Assembly: GCA_036971615.1 (NCBI GenBank)
Contig: JAYKKR010000001.1
Span: forward strand, 1,302,001-1,366,000
Length of the DNA: 64,000 nucleotides
Direction: 5' to 3'
Origin: Amyloporia xantha
Taxonomy: Eukaryota; Basidiomycota; Agaricomycetes; Polyporales; Adustoporiaceae
The notes beneath the pieces are model-generated. The model made no database searches. It had not been told where the DNA came from and saw nothing but the letters and a program-made list of their open reading frames with translations. Each line of letters begins with the position of its first letter. The first letter of the stretch is position 1. The position numbers were made by a program, and so were the translations under genes. Positions 45,380-53,716 of the stretch are shown piece after piece.

Positions 45380-45595
45380 CCCTCCCTCCCTCTCCTTCAG
45401 ATAATGGGTCCACGGTCCAGTCCTAATGGTCACGCCGCCTTCCTTTCAAGGCCTCTTTTCCTTTTCTTGAATCAGAAGAAGCACCATCATGTCATTCCCT
45501 GCCTTTCTAGCGTGCACCACTAGCCGACGTCAAATTTTTTCCTTTATTTTCCCTCCAACCGACGACGACACCAACTCATCCTTTCCCTACCGACC

Positions 45596-46402
45596 ATGTC
45601 CTCCCAAGAGCTGGCTCCACCACCCTTATTAGCAACCCAAGCATTCGGTGTAGGGGCCCAGAACCTCCGTGTCTTGACAGATAACCACACCGCATCCGTT
45701 GTCTCCAACTCCCACAACACCACATATCCTCCGACAGAGGCCACCTCGTCCCTCCTCCCCATTGTAGTCTACCCGCAGACTTCTGGGCGCTGCGACAGTG
45801 ACATGTACCACTGGATAATGACCAAGAGGATACAACAGGATGTTTCCTTAGGTCTCTGGGTCCAACTTGAAACCCAAGACGGCGGGTTTCCCGTTTGTGC
45901 AGGTCAGATTGCACGAGTTTGGGCGTTGGACAAAAATTGGGTGGTATTCTGGGTGTCAGGACAGTCCTGCAGAAACGCTTTTCTTTGGACGCCCCGAGTC
46001 TGGTCTTGCCTGAGCTGGACGGAACGTTTCTTTGCCTGGCTCCAGGGCAAGAACTCCCTCGCAACGGTCCCCATTCATCCCTCCATGCAGTCCTACTCGT
46101 CCTTCCTTCCCACCTACCGCTATCATCGCTCAGTATCGCTCATTCCCTCCGAAGCTCCCCCCATCACTCCGGTAGAGGTCGACATCGCCCTAGCCCATGC
46201 GCAGCAAATAACAATGGCTCATGATGAAGTTTATCGCAACTCCAGTCACTCACCGGAGGAATCCCGAACCCCGACAGCGTCCTCCTACGACACAATCGAG
46301 AAGGATTTCCGGGGAATAGGCGAGAGGCACCAGGAGGGTGTTTGGCTCCAAGTTCCGAACGCCGTGCGCGCGCCCGACCGCAGCAAGCTCACCAAAGAGT
46401 GA
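45596..46402 (+). CDS. Unrecognised ORF between repeats A2 and B2
   Basis: 268 codons, ATG in a good context after a C/T-rich leader (accatgtcc). Not recognised. The protein has an N-terminal Ser/Thr/Asn-rich part. A hydrophobic/aromatic core follows at ~residues 65-155 (MYHWIMTKRIQQDVSLGLWVQ, WALDKNWVVFWVS, CLSWTERFFAWLQ) with several Trp and Cys. The C-terminus is charged and Ser/Pro-rich. It has no zinc knuckle, RT or recombinase motif and no signal peptide. The Trp-rich core could be a small globular domain. Being inside the split repeat it may travel with the element; it could also be captured host sequence. Confidence 0.5.
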   Translation: MSSQELAPPPLLATQAFGVGAQNLRVLTDNHTASVVSNSHNTTYPPTEATSSLLPIVVYPQTSGRCDSDMYHWIMTKRIQQDVSLGLWVQLETQDGGFPVCAGQIARVWALDKNWVVFWVSGQSCRNAFLWTPRVWSCLSWTERFFAWLQGKNSLATVPIHPSMQSYSSFLPTYRYHRSVSLIPSEAPPITPVEVDIALAHAQQITMAHDEVYRNSSHSPEESRTPTASSYDTIEKDFRGIGERHQEGVWLQVPNAVRAPDRSKLTKE

Positions 46403-46620
46403 TTCTAGGGTGCCCTCTCGGTCCCACCTTTATAGCCAATCTCTTATCGTTTTCGCGGCCTACGCCATGCGCACCCGATAGATACCCAAGGCCCAATGGT
46501 CGATTACTTTCCTTTTTCTTCGATTCCTGGACACGATGAACTCGTTTTTCTCCATCACACATTCCCAGCACAGTTCGGAATGGACCCGCCCTCCGCTCCC
46601 TTCTTTGCCCATCCCTCCCT

Positions 46621-46924
46621 CGCTGCTCACCCGGTTCTTTCCCCGTAGCGCGTGGGGCGCTCATCGTGTCGGTCAGCCTGCCGGGCTGTCGCCCACTCTC
46701 GTTCTATCCTTTTGCTTTTGCTGTCCTTACTCTCTATGCTTTCGTTTCCATCTCGAACTGTCGCCACATGTCTTTCTCATCTTATCATATCTACGTTGGT
46801 TAATCATTTGTAACATTTCAGTATCCTCGCCTGGTAATACACCTGCCTAACTCCGTATCTCCCCTATCTACTCCGATAAGGAGAGTCCTATCGTCTCAGC
46901 GAGAGTTTTAGCACGTGCACAGAT
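46621..46924 (+). repeat. Repeat B2
   Basis: 304-bp direct copy of B1; its end (gcacgtgcacagat) marks the right end of the retrotransposon. Confidence 0.87.
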
Positions 46925-47954
46925 CAGGGAACGAACCTCCCCGTGGACAGGACATTCTGCTCATTGTGGCTGGGCTGTGGCTGCTGTGGCTGCTGGCCCG
47001 TCGGCCGGGGGTGTGCCGTCGGCCGGAGAGATATCTTCGATAGTGTGCGAAACGTCTATCGTTTTTTCGTTGGCTGAAATCCCGGACTAAGTCACTTGAG
47101 GCGCAGCCATTTTCGCGGAGCTTGAGTCAAAGCACATATGCATATAGCGATCATCCATCTCTCTCTAAGGGCAATATTTAAGGTCTGCCTAGAGGAAACA
47201 ACGAGGTATACGTACAAAACTGTCGCTCGATTGCTATCGTTTATAGATGATCTCAAGTTATTTTTTAAGCATTTGCATAGACAACAAGATTTGATCGTGG
47301 TCATGTCGCACCCGCACAGACAACATCAGTTATGACATCTCAAACATTTCATTCCTGTGAATTGTAGCTTATTGTAATTCACTTATTACTACAGGCCAAA
47401 GGAAAGTCTTTGTTCATCGAGAGCAAGTCCATGATGTGCGAATTGTGCGAATTGCAAGTACAAAGCAAGGAGAACGACAGGAAAGAGACGAGGACAGATA
47501 TGGACTGGTATACGACAGTAACTGATGTGACAGGAAAGAGACGAGGAAAGATATGGACCATACGACAGCAACTGATATGTTACAAGATCTGCATTTAGAA
47601 ACTATGAAAAGCAAGCACGATGAGCGACAAAAAAGCGACATTAGAGGATCCTTTAAACTACTAGTACTTGGAAAGCATGGAAAGCACAGCGAGTAACGGA
47701 AAGCACGGGTTCAACGACGAGCTACGAACAAAGCACACAGCAGCAAAAACATGACAACGCAAGCAACATGAAAACACAAGGTTTGGCTCACTAGGATAAA
47801 TAAGACGAGTAATAATGATATATCAATATAGCAAATGCCGTATGTGGGCCTAAAGCAGGGTACCATTATACTGATGAGTGAACCGAAGTCAAGTGGATAA
47901 GCGCACCTAGGAGACTATAATCCCAGCCTCCATTCCTGAGCGTTAGGAATTCAA
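46925..47954. other. Right arm of composite element and HD1 3' flank
   Basis: 46925-47076 is the remaining right end of the composite element, with GGCTGCTGTGGCTGCTGG-type short repeats. 47077-47954 is AT-rich 3' flank of HD1 with a tandem duplication at 47476-47579. No gene supported. Confidence 0.4.
47476..47579. repeat. Tandem duplication, two ~52-bp units
   Basis: Units start gacaggaaagagacgagg at 47476 and 47529 and run through tacgacag(t/c)aactgat, with two small differences and a 2-bp length change. Confidence 0.75.
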
Positions 47955-50388
47955 CTACAATAATAACTTGTTTGGCACAAGAGCGGTCGGTGAAATATCG
48001 ACAACCATACAGTCTTTTGACTTGGGAAAGAAGGGCATAATATGGGGTATCTTGACGTCTATTGTCATGGACCCTTTGGCGAGAGACTTTGATGGATATT
48101 CCACTTCTTGGGAGCGGCAATAAGGAGGCGGAGGCAAACCGGGACTACTGTCAGGAAATTGATCAAATGGAATGTATTGCGGGGATGGAACGTATTGAGG
48201 GGGATTCCGTTCGAACCGAGGGAATGCGTTGTTGCTCTCGGTAAAGGGAGGAGGTGGTGACTCTGTACGCTGTCTATCGTACGGGGTGATACAAGCCAGA
48301 TCAGCACCGCAGGAAGCTGTCCCGCCATTCGCGAGGTCGATGTACGTTTCCGGAATGTCAGCCTTCGTCGGTTTACCTTTGGGCGGACTCTGACGGGACG
48401 CTTGGGGGACAAATGAACCGGCTGAAAGTGGTAGGTCCTGGGCAGTGCCAGAGGGGCTTTTGCCCGTCAAAGTGGGAGTCTCACGAGTAGACGAGGTGCT
48501 AGTCATCCCAGACTTCTTTGGCATCAAAGCGAGATGAGCCAAGGGAGTATTGCCAGCGACACTGCAATGACCGTGCCCCCCATCCGGTACATCCAAATCA
48601 ACCATGGAGGATACCTGGGTAATAGGAGAAGTGGCGATTGAGATCGATGATGAACCCTCTGAAACCGGATGCGCGCTCTGGACATCTGAATTCTCAGGTA
48701 AACTGGATTGTACCACTGAATCGACTGGACAAAAGTCAGCGCGACCCTTACAAGGCCTAGATAAATAGTACGAACCGACTGCTGTGGGGACATCGGTAGC
48801 ACTTCCTTGTAAATCCCCAGTCGACCTCCATCCCGTGAAAACCTTGATATCCAACGGGATGTCAGGATCGGGCTCAACCATTTCAACCTTCCCAGGAAGG
48901 TTGAACGACATGCTGTACCAATCATTGATATTGAAGGTTTCCTCCTCCAGCTCCGCAGCCACCTTCGGCAGGGGATCTGATGCCGCGTGCATACGGGAGC
49001 CTACAAGAAGGCTTTTGGGCCGCTTCGGTATGGGTTCACTATCTCCGTCAGACAAACGTCGCTTCCGGCGCGGCCTAGCACTATTGACGTCGTCGGTTGA
49101 AGACCCATGCGCCTTTATTAAAGCGGGAGAAGCATTGACACCGTCTGTATGACACGGGCACTCAGACAATGCCGATCGAGGAGCGTCGATAAAGCTGTTT
49201 TCGTATGGTCTACTACCAAAGACAAGGGGGGGAGAGGAGTTGGGTAGAGCCATCGTCGTTCTAAGGCGCCTTCAGTAAAGCACACCTGAAGCAAAGTGAA
49301 GACATACCTACGACGTTTCCCATCCCTTTTGTAAGCATTTGCATCCTCCACACGGTTACACAAAGAAGTAACAGAATGATTCCGGATTATTGGTTCCTGC
49401 TGCCACTCCTTACTGTCATCCGACGACGACCACGAAGACACACGTGACTGGGGAGACGTCGTGGGGACAGATGTCGAACGTGACTGTGAATCACATTTGT
49501 TGAACGATCCAGTGAGCAGTTCGTAATCGGAATCCGCAGTCATGGAAGACACACTGCGGTCCTCCCCTGATGCTGCAGTCATGGAGGCGGCGCTGCTTGT
49601 ATCCATAAGTTGGTGGGCTTTGTATTCGATCTGCGCGAAAGCAATTCCTAAATCAGGTGGAAGAGCGTCTTCAGGCTGATATTTGCCAAAGGCGCATGAT
49701 GCAGCCCTAATGATGGCAGTACGGGATCCTTGAAATTGGCCGACACGGAGTTCAGTCCAGCCTATACGTTTGCGCGCCCATTTGAACCATGAAGAGACAA
49801 GCTTCGCCGAGACAGCATAATCTGCCGCAATGTTCTTTTGCAGAACTTTCGAAGGATAGGGATTATGTAGATTGTCCAGCAGCCAGGTATACACGACTAG
49901 ACATGAAATAATTTGTTGGGTAGCTTTCTCAAGGCATCATAGCGGAACTTACCAGCAATAAACGACATTCCTTGATCTGATGAAGTGGAAGATAGAGCAG
50001 GAGTAGATGGTCGAGTCACTGATATGGGCGAGGGAAAATCCTCGAAAGGGGAAGACAGGTCTTTGGAAGGAGAGGATGTATCTTCGATCGTCATGCGCGA
50101 CAAGATCGCTTCAACTTCGTCTACCAAGCCGGATTTGACGGTGTCACATCCCGTGAGTAAACTGTGAAAGGATTCGGCCATTATGGTGACTCTCGCAGCG
50201 ACGGTGTGGGCCAAAGTCAGGATATCTACTGCCAGAGTATTTGAACGCACAGCGACATCGATATCATGTCGCAAACTTGACCAGGTCTTGTCGAATGCAG
50301 AGATTGCGTCACTGCCTATGGCGACAGCACGTAGTAAGTCCTCTTCGATGTGGAACAGTCGGTCCTCAATCGAGTGTGTGGACGCCAT
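47955..50388 (-). CDS. HD1: HD1 homeodomain mating-type protein (A locus)
   Basis: One half of the A mating-type switch; the nuclear HD1 class pairs with HD2 of a compatible mate. Exons 50388-49953, 49896-49308 and 49260-47955 (introns 56 and 47 nt) give 776 residues. Residues ~1-140 are helical (EEDLLRAVAIG, LTLAHTVAARVTIMAES) and form the allele-specific dimerisation region. The homeodomain (~145-205) has the HD1/TALE-type LHNPYPSKVLQKNIA and ends VSSWFKWARKRIGW. The helix-3 WFxN position is Trp instead of the invariant Asn. A bipartite nuclear signal (RPRRKRR with PKRPKS) lies at ~380-410, followed by a Ser/Pro-rich activation-type C-terminus (ESPPPPFTESN, SSPGLPPPPYC). Divergent from HD2 with 281 bp between starts. 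Confidence 0.93.
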
Positions 50389-50669
50389 TCAGTGGGGGCT
50401 AAGTTGAAATTCTATCAACAGTGAGAACGTGCATTTAGTAGCCCCACAGTTTACAGTTGTCCGGCCGTTGCCGAAATGGGACAATGTGGTGTTTAACACA
50501 ATCCACTCACGCAGGCACGTGAGCGTGGCTTAACGAAGCTACGAAAATGGAGTACAATGGGAATGACAACAATACTATGACAACAATACTAAGTATGTAT
50601 GTAGCGTTCTCACGTGTCGGCATCTTGTAAGGATTCGCTTGACATTTCGAGACTCAACTTGCTACTACC
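50389..50669. promoter_or_regulatory. Shared divergent HD1/HD2 promoter
   Basis: 281 bp between the two ATGs. It contains a direct repeat of atgacaacaatacta (50561 and 50577) and cacgtg-type E-box words (50515-50520, 50611-50616). This region should drive both mating genes and be the boundary of the allele-specific block. Confidence 0.6.
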
Positions 50670-52994
50670 ATGTCTCGTCGCTCTCGCATTGATGTGCTGC
50701 GACAGATCGCTTCCGTCGCACACAAGTTTGCAAAAATCCTACCCTCTTCTTGCACATCAAACTCATCGCTGGCGCGTTCGTCTCCGGATTCCAATGAGAT
50801 CAACCGTACCTTTCCAGTGCCTCAGCCGTTAACGCAAGAGCTCGTCGCTCTAGGACTTGACCTAGTCACAGCGGAACGCTTTTCATCCGTATATATGGAT
50901 ACGGCGTTGCGCTCCAAAGAATCGGTGGAGTTGCAATACCGCCGTGCACTTTTAGCCTGTCATCAAATCCCTCGTGGCCACAACTTGGACGATACAAGAA
51001 CACGGACCTCCCTCTATGATGCATTTCTATCGGCATATACCAGAAATTTAAAATTATGGGCCGATCGCATTGCCACCGATTATGTTCCACGGATTCTTAA
51101 GGCGAGACAGGCCCGCACACAGAAGTCACAGAACGCATCGGCCATTCGTAAAACAGCACGGCGTTCGTTTAACTATGTGCGTGCATTTGTGTCTTCCAGT
51201 TTCGCATATTTATTGATCCATTATGCAGAATGCGGTTCCCATTCTTGAAGAAGCCTTTGCCCTCAATAGACGCCCTTCGCGTGCAGAAAAGCTCGATCTT
51301 GCGAACACGACTAGCATGGAATACAGGCAAATAAATGTTTGGGTTGGTTGACTCGTTCTCCCATTGTACTGCCCGAAACTGAGATTACGTTAGTTCCAGA
51401 ACCGGCGGAACCGCTCGAAGAAGACTGACGGCGAGGTTGTCACTAGTTCCATTATTTCTGCGGAATTTGAGGAATCTGTGGCCGACATCCTCTCCGAAGA
51501 GTTAACAGACGCCATTGTCCCAGAAGAGAAGCATTTGGTACGTTGTATGACGTAACTAAACCCTAGTACTTGTCTTCACGTTTACCCTATCTTCAGCATC
51601 CCGTTTCTTCAGTCGTTCAATCCCCAGCATTAAACCTTGAGCGCCCACCTCACGTCTTTCCATCACCCTACCCGCCGACATGTGCTGATGATCCATTTCC
51701 CATTCATCCAAGTTCGCGCAATTTTGCGACCCCCTGGTACCGCACAAGCTCTGTATCTCGCAACTGTGTATCTGCTTCCACGGATATCACACGCTTGGCG
51801 GATTCATTTGCCAGGTTAAGTGTGTCAGATGACTCGAAGATACGGTCGTGCAAATTGTCTTCTGGCCAACTCCATAGACGACCTCATCCACTTCTAAAAG
51901 CATCATCCGCTGCAGAAATTGGCTTCACGACTGTCGTACCGCGTGCGCCTCTCCCTGCACTCGTACCTGTATCTGGCAGCAGACCATGTCCACCCCGTCC
52001 CACCTCTCCGACTTCAAGAAAAGTGTCGCGACACAAGATGTCAGCATCTAAAGCAGAAAGGGCTTCGTCAGACTATTATCTGGCGAGGTGTGCTGTCCCC
52101 ATCACCAGGTCTACCACCGCGACTGGCCTTTTTGGGACATCTACAAACTCGTCACCGGTTGCCCCTAGGCCCGTGGTGTCGTCTTCTACGCTCCGAAGCT
52201 GTTCATCTCCCATTGGCTTCCGCCAGTACTCATCCACATCTAGTCCAAAAGATCATCTATCATTATGTGCCAGCCGGCCACCATCTACCTCAGACGCCGG
52301 TCGGTTGCCCAGCGCTCGACCTGTGGCTGTTAATATCTTGTCTCCCGTGCCGAACACGTCGCCGAGGAAGACCATGTCGTGTGCACACTCATCACCCTCT
52401 TCTTCGTCACGACGACGAAAGTCGCGGGCCACCAGTGTCAGCGTGTCCTCATCGCTCTCGTCTTCTAGAAGTGTTAGAAGTATCTCGAGCCTAGATGATT
52501 GCGGTAGAGAAACACAACACTTCTATCGCCCTTACCCTCCATCAAAATCTTGTTCAATAAGAAAGGTTCACTCCCTTCCCAGACGCATGCCGCATGGTGC
52601 GGGTGCGAGTATACCTGCCGACCCTTTCATTACGCCTCCGCCGTCATCTAGTCGGTCTACCGCTATGTTGTCACGCGTATCATCAATTAGCTCTACATGC
52701 TCAATATCGTCAACTGATTCCAGCTCGTGCTCTGATTCGGAACCTCCTCTCACTCCACCTCCAATTTTCACTTCTCTCCCCGAACCTCTGATTTCGGTTT
52801 CTAGTTTCGAGTCGCAGGTTGATTCAGGTGCTCGTCCTTTCGTTGGAGATCAATTATTGGACGATTCATCTGGTGGCGGTTCACTGCAGAATTTCCTCAG
52901 TGATGATCTGGGGCATTTGGGACTTCGGACGTTCGATTTTGCATGGTGCGATCAGCTGCCAGTGACTGATTTTACTCCGTTCCGTGTTTTTTGA
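50670..52994 (+). CDS. HD2: HD2 homeodomain mating-type protein (A locus)
   Basis: Second half of the A mating-type switch; it supplies the sequence-specific DNA binding of the HD1-HD2 dimer. Exons 50670-51176, 51229-51342, 51394-51537 and 51597-52994 give 720 residues. The N-terminus is helical and allele-specific. The homeodomain (~150-213) reads FNYNAVPILEEAFALNRRPS, then LANTTSMEYRQINVW, then FQNRRNRSKK, a canonical WFQNRR helix 3 with an intron exactly between Trp48 and Phe49. The long C-terminus is very Ser/Pro/Arg-rich with SSSRRRKS-type basic patches, and ends TFDFAWCDQLPVTDFTPFRVF. The final codons lie in a tandem repeat that continues past the stop. Start ATG follows a typical actaccATG context. 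Confidence 0.94.
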
Positions 52995-53062
52995 ACTCTC
53001 ATCTTCTCTCGGTATCCTTTGCTCCTTTCCGTGTTTTTTTGAACTCTCATCCTCTCTCGGTA
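52981..53062. repeat. Tandem duplication covering the HD2 stop codon
   Basis: tccgtgttttttgaactctc (52981-53000) and the following catcttctctcggta recur as a second copy at 53028-53062 with one extra T and one change. The first copy holds the last HD2 codons and the TGA. Confidence 0.8.
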
Positions 53063-53120
53063 CTATTGACTGTATTTTTAGAGTTGGTTTTTCGATATGT
53101 GTATTTTGATCTGTCTGTGT

Positions 53121-53425
53121 GCTCTCCTTGTCCTGCTGTTCTCGCTTTGTCAATAACTGCTATCTCGTTGTGTCTTGCCTATCATTATTAGCACTCTTAC
53201 TGTATGATTCATCATGTTTCCCGCTTTGTTTGTCCTCCTGTTCTCGCTCAATTACTGCTATCTCGTTGTGTCTTGCCTATCATTATTAGCACTCTTACTG
53301 CATGATTATCATGTTTCCTGCTTTCCTTGTCCTCCTGTTCTCGCTTTGTCAATATTACTGCTATCTCGCTGTGTCTTGCCTATCATTATCAGCGCTTTTA
53401 CTATCTGATTCATCCTTTTTCCCGC
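53121..53425. repeat. Three tandem ~95-100-bp units downstream of HD2
   Basis: Each unit contains cttgtcct.ctgttctcgc, ctgctatctcg and tgtcttgcctatcattat, then a gc.cttttactg-type end. Units begin near 53121, 53222 and 53316. They differ by small indels and substitutions, so this is an older array in the HD2 3' region. Confidence 0.75.
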
Positions 53426-53716
53426 TACGAGAGTATTGGATTCTTGTCGTCAACCACTGTCGGCCAAAAACTGAAACTACTAAGGTATACGACGCGGCTA
53501 GGAACCACTACGTAGCCTTATGTGAGCGTTTGGCGCCGCCTCGTATTGCGACGGCGACTACAATTTTAATCATACTTATACCACGCCGCCAAGTAGCTCG
53601 CTTTTAACCTCAGACAGATCAGCCGAGAGCTGTGATTTAGAACAGAATCAATGTCTGGGGGAAGGCATCCGTCATACAGAAATGTAGTACAGGTACGCGA
53701 GATCATTGCTTCTCCA

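Larger units (their letters stand above)
39623..46924 (+). mobile_element. Tyrosine-recombinase retrotransposon, DIRS/Ngaro-like, with split direct repeats
   Basis: Repeats are arranged A1 (39623-39768), coding region, B1 (44931-45234), A2 (45234-45379), 1.24-kb insert, B2 (46621-46924). The A copies and the B copies each match end to end, and B1 abuts A2 with a shared T. This is the split-direct-repeat plan of Ngaro-type elements, except that A2 and B2 are not adjacent. An equal reading is two elements in tandem: a 5.6-kb autonomous one (A1-B1) and a 1.7-kb non-autonomous one (A2-B2). The coding part has Gag with a zinc knuckle, RT-RNase H and a tyrosine recombinase, with no integrase or LTRs. 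Confidence 0.85.
38485..47076. mobile_element. Composite element bounded by 27-nt inverted repeat
   Basis: The left end reads CAGCCAACGAAAAAACGATA at 38485-38504 and resumes GACGTTT at 38911 after a MITE. The right end (47050-47076) is the exact reverse complement of the joined 27 nt. Further in, about 38 bp of weaker inverted similarity (gtcctgtcc flanks near 39110 and 46955) supports paired termini of one older DNA transposon. It is now filled by the MITE and by the DIRS/Ngaro-like retrotransposon. No transposase of its own remains, and no clear target duplication was seen outside the ends. Confidence 0.6.

Noticed and set aside
38485..47076. Reading the 27-nt inverted repeat as the termini of the DIRS/Ngaro element itself
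   Set aside because: The retrotransposon ends are fixed by the A and B repeats at 39623 and 46924, so the outer repeat must belong to a different, older element.
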